Positions 9,533 through 19,638 of a stretch of 64,000 bases of DNA are shown here, piece by piece. The notes beneath the pieces were generated by a model, which saw only the letters and a program-made list of their open reading frames with translations, had not been told where the DNA came from and did no database searches. The position numbers and the translations under genes were made by a program. How positions within the stretch are numbered: the first letter of the stretch is position 1; the number at the start of each line of letters is the position of its first letter. Origin of the DNA: Cyathus striatus (lineage: Eukaryota; Basidiomycota; Agaricomycetes; Agaricales; Nidulariaceae); contig JAOVFP010000007.1 of assembly GCA_025738555.1 (NCBI GenBank), forward strand, positions 3,410,001-3,474,000, read 5' to 3'.

Positions 9533-12500
9533 ATGACTCAAAATGAATCTAATGGTCAAATGTTCGCCAATGCAAGCCTTGTCAATGTATATGAAAGTCA
9601 GTTAATCGCAATTGGCCGCGATCAAATCAACAACTATAATATCAGAAACCATGATGAAATATCAGAAAAATTAAAGCTATTGAAGCCTGTTGATCATAAC
9701 TTGCATTGTCCACCTTCCTGTATGGAAGGGACTAGAGTTACTATTCTGAATGATATTTATAAGTGGCTGAATGATTTTGGTATGTTCATATAGTTGTATA
9801 TTTATAAAATAAATCATCATTTTTATTTGTAGATGAGTCCACTACAAACATTATGTGGATTACTGGTGGTCCTGGCTCAGGAAAATCTGCAATAGCCTCT
9901 ACTTTGGTTGAAACTCTAAACTCAAACAACTGGAAGAGACTGGGTGGCTGCCATTTCTTTAAGAGGGATGATAGCATCTTAGGTGATGCTACTGTAGTTT
10001 GGAGAACAATAGCTGCAGATTTAGCATCCAAGTCCAAGTATTCTTTTCTGAAAGAAAAAATTGTAGAACATATTGATAACAACTTTCAACTTGTGAGAAT
10101 TGAATGGCATTTCAAACATCTAATTGCTGACACACTGAATACCTGCCATGAACAATTGAAAAAAGATCCACCTGCATTTATTATTGATGCACTAGATGAA
10201 TGCAAATCATCTGAGCTGTTAACATCTCTGAAAAAGACTTTACAAGATTGGATTGGGCTTCCTAAGCACTACAAGCTTATCTTAACTGGAAGGGCTGGTT
10301 CTCTACCAGGTGTTATTGAGAATGAAAATTTTTGCAAGATTATCAGATTGGAAACTGATTTCCAACTTGATTCAGAGATAAATCAAGACATATATTTCTT
10401 TCTCAAGAAAAGCTTTGAAAATCATCAATGTGAATTGCAACTTCATTCAATAGAGGATATATTACAGGTGATGTGCAAAAAGGCTGGTGGATTATTTATC
10501 TGGGCATCTACTGCAGTCAAGTATATTACCATGAATTCAGAAAATGATGAACAACCTTCACCAACTGAAAAAATTCAACAAGTTCTATCAGGACAGATGG
10601 GCAGTGGAGCTGATGTTCTCTATCATCAAATACTTCAAGCTTCATTTGGAAAATGGACTGAACACAGAAAGGAAACTGTTAAACAAGTATTGGGAACAGT
10701 ATTATTTGCAAAATCACAGTTGAGAAAAGATGACATTAAACACTTCATAGATGTTAGTGGTAATGAGACTGAAATTTCAAATGAAATTTTAAGAATATTA
10801 TATTATCTTCAACCTGTCATTTCAATAAATAATAACAATGTAACATTCCATCATTTGTCATTTGTTGAATTTTTAGTAGGAGGAATAAATAATAAAACAT
10901 TTGAAATAAATCAAAACAATCATGCACTAAGAATGAACAATATGGTTTTCAATATCCTCAACAGTAAACTGAAATTTAATATTTGCAAAATCAAATCATC
11001 ATATATAGCAAAAGAGAACATTGAAAACTTATCACAAATAATTAACCAGTATATACCTATACATCTTCAATACTGTTGCAAATATTGGAACATGCATTAT
11101 ATTGACATCATTGAAAATGAAATATTTAATCATATATCTATGATAAAAGAATTAAATGTGTTCTTATATTGCAAGTTCCTATACTGGTTAGAGGCCATGA
11201 GTATCTTAAATGAAATAAAGACAGCACAGGAAATAATGAGAAGATTAACTTCTTGTACAAAGGTATATAGTCAACTAATTATAATAAATAGAAAGCTAAA
11301 CTTCCTATAGATGGAGTTAAACCAACTCAATTTCATTGAAGATGGTATTAATTTTGTTGCAAATTTTTACATTCCCATTATAAGAAGCATATCACACATA
11401 TATATATCAGTGTTATCATTTGCACCTGAAAATTCTTTGATTGCAAAACACTTTTCACCTTTCTTTCAATGTATACTTGCAATAAGAAATGGGAGAGACA
11501 GAGACTGGAACTCAACAATGTATACAGTACACTACACAGATTCACCTGTGACTAGTGTCACATATTCTTCTAATGGAAAATATATTGTATATGGGTCAAG
11601 TAATAGGACTATCACTCTGTGGAATATTAAGAGTGGAAAAATCATTGCTGGGCCACTTGAAGGCCACAGCCATTATGTGACATCAGTGGCATTTTCTTCT
11701 GATCAAACACAAGTGGCATCTGGCTCATTTGATCAAACTGTCAGAGTGTGGAATGTGGAGAGTGGAAAAATCATTGCTGGACCATTTGAAGGCCACAGTC
11801 ATTATGTGACATCAGTGGCATTTTCCCCTGATGGAACACTAGTGGTGTCTGGCTCACATGATAAAACTGTCAGAGTGTGGAATGTGGACAGTGGGAAGGC
11901 CATTGCTGGACCATTTGAAGGCCACAGTCATTGGGTGATATCAGTTGCATTTTCCCCTGATGGAACACAAGTGGTGTCTGGCTCACATGATAAAACTGTC
12001 AGAGTGTGGAATGTGGACAGTGGAAAAATCATTGCTGGACCATTTGAAGGCCACAGTGATTGGGTGAGATCAGTGGCATTTTCTCCTGATGGAACACTAG
12101 TGGTGTCTGGCTCACATGATAAAACTGTCAGAGTGTGGAATGTGGACAGTGGAAAAACCATTGCTGGACCATTTGAGGGCCACAGTCATTGGGTGACATC
12201 AGTTGCATTTTCTCCTAATGGAACACAAGTGGTGTCTGGGTCAGATGATAAAACTGTCAGAGTGTGGGATGTGGAATGTGGAAAAATCATTGCTGGACCA
12301 TTTGAAGGCCACAGTCATTATGTGAGATCAGTTGCATTTTCTCCTGATGGAACACAAGTGGTGTCTGGTTCACTTGATAAAACTGTCAGAGTGTGGAATG
12401 TGAACAGTGGAAAAACCATTGCTGGGCTATATGAAGGCCACAGTGATTGGGTGAGATCAGTGGCATTTTCTCCTGATGGAACAAAAGTGGTATCTGGTTC

Positions 12501-13599
12501 ACATGATGAAACTGTCAGAGTGTGGAATGTGAAAAGTGGAAAAACCATTGCTGGACCATTTGAAGGCCACTGTGATTATGTGAGATCAGTTGCATTTTCT
12601 TCTGATGGAACACAAGTAGTGTCTGGCTCACATGACAAAACTATCAGAGTGTGGAATGTGGACAGAGGAAAAACCATCTCTAGATCATTTGAAGGCCACA
12701 GTGATTGGGTGACATCAGTTGCATTTTCCCCTGATGGAACACTAGTGGTGTCTGGCTCACATGATAAAACTGTCAGAGTGTGGAATGTGAAGAGTGGAGA
12801 AACCATCGCTGGGCCATTTGAAGGCCACAGAGATTGGGTGAGATCAGTGGCATTTTCTCCTGATGGAACACTAGTGGTGTCAGGCTCACATGATAAAAAT
12901 GTCAGAGTGTGGAATGTGGAGAGTGGAGAAACCATTGCTGGACCATTTGAAGGTCACAGTCATTATGTGAGATCAGTTGCATTTTCTCCCAATGGAACAC
13001 AAGTGGTGTCTGGCTCACATGATGATACTGTCAGAGTATGGAATGTGGTCTCCACCCCAAATCACTTCAGCAAACTTAGCTTACTTGGAGGTCGAAGAAT
13101 ACTTCAATCTTTTGATTCAGAAGGGTGGGTGAAAGATAGCAGTGAAAATACACTTTTTTGGATTCCTGTTCATAATAGAAAACAGTTGTGTGGTATGGAA
13201 ACTGTTCAAATATTGCCAAATCACAATTTGTGTCAAGTTGATTTAACAAATTTTGTTCATGGATTAGATTGGGATCAATGTAAAACTGGTTCTCCAACAC
13301 TTCCAAAACACCTTGATCTTCCCATTGATTATTTATCAGAAAGTTCTGATACCATGAAAGCAGGAAATGAATTGGCAGTTGCTAATTCTAGTGAAGAAGA
13401 CACAGAGTCTAAGCATTCTGAAAGCAATGATCATTCTTTGTCATCCATGGAAGCCATAGGAGAAAAAACTTTAAGTAATTACTCTCTATTAGAAGAGGGA
13501 GAAAAGCAGAAATATTTTGATATTGTTTTCATTCATCATGTTATTATCATGCTGGTTGTTTCATTTTTTATTTATATTGTAGTACAGCATTATAAGTAG
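9533..13599 (+). CDS. NACHT-WD40 NLR-type receptor with C-terminal membrane segment (3 exons, 1321 aa)
   Basis: Exons are 9533-9779, 9833-11262 and 11311-13599; introns of 53 and 48 nt have GT-AG ends and keep the frame. Residues 1-82 form a short N-terminal segment with GRDQINNYN, a motif common before NACHT domains in mushroom-forming fungi, and no large effector domain. The NACHT follows: P-loop GGPGSGKS (94-101) and Walker B FIIDALDE (198-205). After a helical region come 12 WD40 repeats (about 631-1139), the last eleven in a 43-residue period, enough for one or two propellers. Then a conserved EGWVKDSSENTLFWIP block, an acidic Ser/Glu-rich linker, and a hydrophobic segment at about 1298-1317 ending four residues before the stop. 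Family members are STAND ATPases that oligomerise on ligand binding, several acting in non-self recognition and cell death (HET-E/HET-D type). The gene is intact although it has almost no CpG. Role here is inferred; no partner gene adjoins it. Confidence 0.93.
11662..13050 (+). repeat. Eleven tandem 129-bp WD40-encoding units
   Basis: Units begin at 11662, 11791, 11920, 12049, 12178, 12307, 12436, 12565, 12694, 12823 and 12952, exactly 129 bp apart. Framework positions (SVAFSPDGT, VVSGS, VRVWNV) are nearly invariant, including at the DNA level. Differences concentrate at a few codons: GHSHY/GHSHW/GHSDW/GHCDY/GHRDW, then T/I/R before SVAF; GSH/GSF/GSD/GSL; and the residues after WNV and SGK. 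High internal conservation points to ongoing homogenisation by unequal exchange or gene conversion. Confidence 0.95.
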
Positions 13600-13804
13600 A
13601 TACTTAATATTGTGTTACAATTTTTATTTCTCTGTATTCACTGTTTGGTTTAGGTTGTGATATTGTGTTGTGTGTTATATAGTGGCTTTTTGTGTAATGG
13701 TATGATAAGTAAATGAGATGAATATATGCACATTTTTTAAATAACTGCACTGCTAATAGAAGTTGAATGTTATATCTGAACCCAGGCATTATTATTTTTC
13801 ACTT
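13600..13804. other. 3' flank of the NLR gene
   Basis: AT-rich sequence after the stop codon, with no repeat or gene seen. It ends where homology to the region near 40,440 begins. Confidence 0.4.
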
Positions 13805-14625
13805 TCTGTGGATATTAATGTGGTTCCTGCAGTGCTGTTTGTTGCAGTCATTGTGCTGATCTGAATCATGCATGTATATCAAGCATTTTCTCTCAGATGA
13901 CTGGAATGCCTTGTGACCCTTGTATGGGAACACAGACTTCATTTCAGTGCTCATTCATTCTGAATGATCCTATAAACATGTGAGTTCCCAAGCTATATCT
14001 GCCTCAGGTTGAGCCATTGGCTGCTGGTATGTTCTTTGTCAAGTTCTTTTTATTCCATTTTCTTACTCCTATTATTTTTATTTTATTATTTAGCTGTCAC
14101 CCAGCAACTACCAATCATACTAGAGGCCCAATGCTCTTTGCAGTTGTTGACTATGCTTGCTAACTTGCAAGCAGCTTGGTATACCTACCACCTTCTTGAC
14201 TACATCCATGCATTTAGTCTAGCCATGCATCAGCTTGATGGAGTACCAGGCCTCCAGCAGCAGGGTTTGCTATCTCATTTGGTTAACCCTTCCAAGGTAG
14301 TGTGCCTTTTTCATTTGGCATCTCAGGTCCAGACTACTGCAATGTCCCAGTCTACCTTGTACACCCTTGAGTGGTTTTTTACTGCTGTTACAGGTTCTGA
14401 TATCCAAGCAGTTGGTGTGAGTCACCCTATTTTACTTGATCAAGATGCCTATGGAATTAGCTGTACCAATGTACCTCACTCATTCCTTGAGTCCACTGCT
14501 AGTTACCAGATCTCCCCTCCTATTGCAGTGCTTCCTAGTTCTATTCACCACCCCACTAATATCACTGCCAAGTGTTCTAACAAGGGTACCAATGCTACTA
14601 ATCCCCATTGGATCAAATTGGTGTT
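13805..14625 (+). pseudogene. Fragment of repeated gene A (second copy at 40360-41250)
   Basis: The fragment aligns with the gene at 40360-41250 from the internal segment containing NHACISSIFSQMTGMPC onward, including the same intron (GT at about 14028, AG at about 14094) and the downstream exon ending in SATNPH-like sequence. The N-terminal exon start is missing. It has a stop (ATG TGA GTT, about 13978-13986) where the 40-kb copy reads ATG CGA GTT, a CGA to TGA change. Conversely it has Gln codons where the 40-kb copy has stops. The encoded protein has a Cys-rich start (CNPC/CDPC) and is otherwise not recognised. Confidence 0.75.
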
Positions 14626-15169
14626 GACAAGTACTGTAATAATCAAATCAATTTGTCTGTCACACATAACTAGGAACTGACATGGATGGATCTGAGATCC
14701 ATCTGTGATTTAATCTGCAGATCAAAATCTAATTTGGATGGATTACAGATGGATGGAGCAGATTTTGGATGAAACTGCTCAGGACCTCACATTTATTATG
14801 TAAATAGGCCTGTAGTAGATTACCTCTGCATGATTTCCAGTAATTTACACTCCCCTGGGGGGTCCATATGGAATCTGTACAGATCTAAAAATTCTGTGCA
14901 GATTCTATATGTATTCCACATGGATTTGCATTGATCTGTACAGAATTTTTGGGTCTGTATGAATTCTGTGTAGACTCCATAATTTAATACCTTGCTACCA
15001 TGACTTCTAATACCTCTTGGTCTAATACCAGCCTCACTCACTCACTCACAAATTATGCTTATAATAAAAGAATATATTACTACATTACTGACATACAATT
15101 TAACTATACTAATTTAACTATAACAAACTACTATATAATACAACAAACTACCTATACAAATAGAAGGAA

Positions 15170-15730
15170 ATGGTGGTGGTGGCAAATGACACAGTTAGTG
15201 AAGTGAGACACCCCAACACTGATATTGCTGTTGGTGACAGAGGAGGGGAGGGGGGCATGGAGGCCTCCCTTGTTGCAAAGGAGAGGTGATGGAGGCTATT
15301 GTGGATGATACAGCATAGTGGAGGGAGGGAAGTGGGTAAAGGGTGGCAGGGGGGGGCGAAATGGAGGTGGCTGTTGTCCTTGATATGGTGTGGTCAGTTG
15401 TTGAGTGGCTACCCATGAGGACAAAAGAGAGGGAGATGGTGGGGAGGAGGAAAGAGGGGGGTTGAGTGAGTGGCATGTGCAATGGTGGTGTCATTCATGA
15501 CACAGAAAGAGGTGGGCTGAAGGGGTCTGGAGGATGTGGCATTCTTGTCATCATGAAGTGGGGGGGGTGACATGGTGGAGGAGGCAGTCATAACCAATAT
15601 GGTGCCATCAGGTGGCAAATGGTTACCCATTGAGCATGAAAGGGGGGGAGATGAGTGGAAGGAGAGAGGAAAGAGATGAGGGTGGGGAGGGAGGAGAGGC
15701 TAGGCAACATAGCATTAATACTGCCCTTGC
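15170..15730. repeat. G-rich degenerate repeat region, part 1
   Basis: The plus strand is dominated by GGAGG, GGGGGG and GATGG words with recurring TGACA-GGGATGAGGGAGG-like blocks. Long minus-strand ORFs here (for example 15195-15494) are composition artefacts. The region is interrupted by the solo LTR and resumes at about 16400. Confidence 0.6.
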
Positions 15731-15733
15731 CAG

Positions 15734-16395
15734 TGTCATGACCGTGCCCCTAGCCTGACTTGGCGGCGGAGTACGAGAGGGTGACTGCGGAGAAGCGAGG
15801 GGTGAGTGTAAGACGAAAGCGGAGAACGATAACTCAGGGGGTAGGACTTCAGCTTCAGCTTATGTGCTGCGCCCCTGGGATTCCCAGTCCTGGATTTCGG
15901 AGTAAGGGCAAGCCCTTCGGAGAAGACGAGAGACGGAGGACGAGAGATGTAACTCAAGTCAGACGAAAGGGTGAGGACGTAGTTCAATACGAAACTAAAG
16001 TCTAAGTACAAATCGAGTACTACTTAAATACTAGAAACTCGGAGTAAGTAAAGGCCGCTGGCCAAGGCCAGCGGAGAAGTACAGTCAGGGTAGGCGTACG
16101 TAGAATGAAGACTATAACTAATTAAACATAATAAAACACGTCAGAGAAGTGAGCGCATATGGCGGTGTAAAGTAAAACAGATAGTGGCGCACTTAAGAAT
16201 GATAAGTGACTCACTATGAGATGTATACTACAATACTGAGGGGATAGCTCAGTAGAACGGAAGAAAGGAAACAAGAGTAATCTATGTACAGTAATCAGTA
16301 TGTAATACTAAGAGCGTAATCAAAGTTCGGAGTAAGCAAAGGAAAAGGCGGAGTAAAGCATAGGAGTCCGGAGGTAGGCGATACGGGATATGACA
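15734..16395 (-). mobile_element. Solo LTR (662 bp) of a Ty3/gypsy family
   Basis: The sequence starts TGTCA and ends TGACA and is flanked by the perfect 5-bp duplication GCCAG (15729-15733 and 16396-16400). Read on the minus strand it starts TGTCATATCCCGTATC, resembling the start TGTTATATCCGTGTCC of the complete gypsy element at 29195. It also shares an internal box around GCGCAGCACA(C/T)AAGCTGAAG. Unlike its surroundings it is CpG-rich, so it is young. Confidence 0.9.
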
Positions 16396-18130
16396 GCCAG
16401 TAGCATTATCATCATTATGGAGTGCAGGAGGAGCCTAGGTGGCATGGCATTGTTGTTGTTGTGACACAGAGAGGGATGAGGGAGGAGAGAGGGACTGGGT
16501 GCCATGTTGTCAACACTGTTCTTGCCAGCAGCACCATCAACTTTGAGAAGCAGGGAGGAGGGGGCAGGATGATGTGGCACCATCATCAACATTGCTGGGA
16601 GGGAGGAGGGAGGAGGGGCCTCTGTGAAGCAGGTGTGGCCAAATTCTGTGGTCTACTCACAGAAACTAGCTGGATTAGTTCTTTATCAAGTATTTTCTTG
16701 GAGTGATGAACATTTGATGCACATCTAGAGTGTGAGCCAGGAGGCTGTTGACTTTGTTTGCTCTCATAGGTCTTAACAAACAACCATTTTTGGAGAATTC
16801 AGAAGAAGTAGCTCAAACACAATCATTTCAAGGAGGAAGGCCTGGCCATGGATGAAGAAGGAAGTGATTGAGGTTCTTGGGAGTCTCAATGTAAATACAA
16901 TGCAGTATATTTCTTCTTCTTTTCTTTTTCTTCACATTTGTTTCACCATAAACTCCCCACGCACATGCTTCATTTTCTTGGAAAGCCAAATACAACAGGC
17001 CTGGGGCAACTTTATCAGGAACAGAGGGAGCTGTGACTGAAACAAGAGGACACTGCTCTGTGCAGGAGGAGCAGAGGCAAAACATAAATAGAGTCCAGCA
17101 TTTCAGGACTGTGCCCTGAGGTTCCTGGTGGAGAAAACCTTAGACAGGTAATAATTGTCATTCTTTTTACTTCTTTTTGGTGATATATGCCAATGGACTC
17201 ATGCTTAAGACATAGAGTAGTGTAGGATATGTCAGTCTGAGGTCTGTGATGTATGAGAATGCATTGCACAGACCAAGAGGTAAACTGTTAAGTACTTAGT
17301 TTTATTCTTTCATTCTCTTACTTCTTCATGCTCCTGCAAGCAACATGTGCACTGTGAGTTAGAGGGGAGAGCACATCTCTTACATAATCAGGTCAAATGG
17401 TGTCTATACATGGTCTAACAGATTGCTGATGCAGTTCCTGAGTACTGACTACTTCTATTTCAGTGTACAGGTACCTCACACAGACCTCTCAATGGACAAT
17501 TTCTTTGTGACACAGGGATGAGGGAGGTGATGTGGTATCTTCATCTTCATGAAGGAGGGAGGGGGATGCTGGGCAACATGGCATCAGTGCCATTCCTTCC
17601 AGCTGTGCTGTTGTCTTCTTGATGCAGGGAGGAGAGGGGTCTGGATGGTCTGGATGATGTGTCATCATCATCATTGTGACATGGGGGCACAATGAGTAGT
17701 AGTAGTAGTGGTGGTGGTGGTGGTGGTGGGAGAGGATGGGGGTGACAATGTGACAACATTGTCATTGAGTGAGAACTGGGGCAGTTGGGGGAAACAGCAG
17801 CTTAGTCAATGTAAGTGGAGTGAGGGGGCATACCTGGGTGACAAGCAACATGGCATCAACATTGCTGTAGGTCTTGAAGATGAGCATTGAGGCCTGAGAC
17901 CTGGAACATTGAGGAAGGGAATGTGTTGAGGTGGGAGATGAGGCATGGTGGATGGCAAGTCAGTGTTGTTGAGGTGGTGGGAGAGGGCAGGAGTAGGTGG
18001 AAGTTGAGGGTAAAGAGCAACACCAACACTAAGCAGTGGTGACACATTGCTCAGGTATGTATCAGTTACTGACATCCAGACAAGTGTCACATTATGAGCA
18101 GCTATGTGGTAACATCAAAGACACACTGGT
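16396..18130. repeat. G-rich degenerate repeat region, part 2
   Basis: At 16400-16640 and 17490-17830 the G-rich blocks of part 1 recur (GAGGGATGAGGGAGG, CATCATCAACATTG), with GGT microsatellite tracts near 17700-17730. 16700-17480 holds no recognisable gene. All ORFs appear to be composition artefacts. Confidence 0.55.
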
Positions 18131-18138
18131 CCAGATGG

Positions 18139-19136
18139 CAGTACTTTACACTCCCCCCCCCTTTCACCATGAATTCACATGAAATTCACGTGAAAATCAC
18201 ATGAAAATCACCTATTTAATATAAATTCACATGAAATTCACATGAAATTACGTGAACTTCATGTGATTTTAAATATTTTCCAAAAAGCATAGGTTCATGA
18301 ACTTTCATGTATTTTAGGTGAAATTTAGGTGAAAATATAGTGAAATTCACATTAAAAATTGGAGGTCATTACACTACTGAGTGTGACACCCAGAGCTGAG
18401 TGTGACACTGAGGGCTGAGTGTGACACCAAGGGCTAAGTGTGACACCCAGGGCTGAGTGTGACACCTAGGGCTGAGTGCAGTTATCAAACTTGTCACACA
18501 TGTGTGAAAGTGTGACATATTGGAATATGTTGGAAAAAGCGTGACATGTGTGATATGCGTGGGAAAAAATGTGACATGTTGGAAAATGTTGGGGAAACAA
18601 GCGTGACATGTGTGACAAGCGTGGGAAAATGTGACATGTCGGAAAAAGTGTGGCAAATGTGATGATTATGGTATGTGACACTTTTCCAAATATGTCACAT
18701 TTTTCCCGTGCATGTCACGCTTTTTCCAACATTTTCCAATATGTCACACTTTCACACATGTGTGACAAGTTTGATGACTGCACTCAGCCCTAGGTGTCAC
18801 ACTCAGCTCTCAGTGTCACACTCAGCCCTGGGTGTCACACTCAACACGCAGTATTACATTAAGCACATGGCATCACACTCAGCATGCAGTATTACACTCT
18901 ACTCTTGTATAAGCTTCACATGAACTTCACTGAGTGACATGAATGCCAGGTGAAAAATTCATGTGAATTTTCACTTCATCTTCACATGAAATTCATGCAA
19001 AATTCACATGAAATTATTAGCAGTGTTCTCACTGAAATTCAGCAAAAATAATGCAAAAAGTTCACATGAAATTCACCCATTCATGTGAAATTCATGTGAA
19101 ATTCACGTGAAAGGGGGGGGGGAGCATAAAGAGCTC
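18139..19136. mobile_element. Foldback element (998 bp), hAT-B terminal family
   Basis: Left end CAGTACTTTACACTCCCCCC and inverted right end GAGCTCTTTATGCTCCCCCC match the termini of the surrounding element B. The 8-bp direct repeat CCAGATGG flanks it at 18131-18138 and 19137-19144. Inside the ends come arrays of TTCACATGAAAT-like words, then a second inverted pair at 18372-18660 and 18670-18860 built of GAGTGTGACACC blocks and a GTGACATGTGTGA motif. The whole unit could fold into a long hairpin. Confidence 0.85.
18372..18860. repeat. Inverted satellite-like arms inside the foldback element
   Basis: The left arm holds about five copies of an 18-20 bp unit (GGGCTGAGTGTGACACC) followed by GCGTGACATGTGTGA and GCGTGGGAAAA blocks; the right arm carries the same in reverse. 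The latter blocks resemble the 55-bp satellite at 52740-54090 (GTGTGACATATGTGACGCGC), suggesting a common origin. Confidence 0.65.
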
Positions 19137-19638
19137 CCAGATGGTTTAGTGCAACATATGTTTGATGACAAATGATTGGGTAGTGTTGAAGGTTCAAACC
19201 ATTGAAGGGTCATTTATTTTCTTATAAATACATTTATAAATAAGTAATTAAAAAGTACTGACAAGTTCTGCACAGATTCTGACAAGGTCTTCATTATGGA
19301 ATTCTGCATATTCTGCACAGAATTTTCAAGTACATGCAGAATCCATAAAGATTCTGTATGGAATATCACCTTTATTATAGTGATATTCCAGCCATTTCTA
19401 TTTTGTACAGTTTCTGCATAATCTGTGCAGATCTGTACAGAACACCTGGCTAAGTGTAAAGAGCTCATGATTTCAACATAACTTGGTCATTTCTTCACTG
19501 CTTTGCATTCTTTTTGAGTTGTTGTGATCAGCATGAGTACAGGAAAATATTCATAGCTAATTCATATTTAATTTACATATATTGTACATATATAAAATGG
19601 AAAAACTTCGAAATTTGGTTACTTCTGCTTAATTTATT

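Larger units (their letters stand above)
14838..19466. mobile_element. hAT-family element B, nested in element A, 8-bp target duplication
   Basis: The left end CAGTAATTTACACTCCCC and the inverted right end GAGCTCTTTACACTTAGCC share a TTTACACT core. ATGATTTC, a perfect 8-bp direct repeat, flanks the element at 14830-14837 and 19467-19474. Subterminal arrays of CTGTACAGAT/ATCTGTACAG-like words lie at 14870-14960 and 19260-19445. No transposase is visible inside; it contains G-rich repeats, a solo LTR and a foldback element of the same terminal family. Confidence 0.8.

Noticed and set aside
11928..12935. Minus-strand ORFs within the WD40 region
   Set aside because: They are shadows of the 129-bp repeat; their protein repeats follow the same period and have no independent support.
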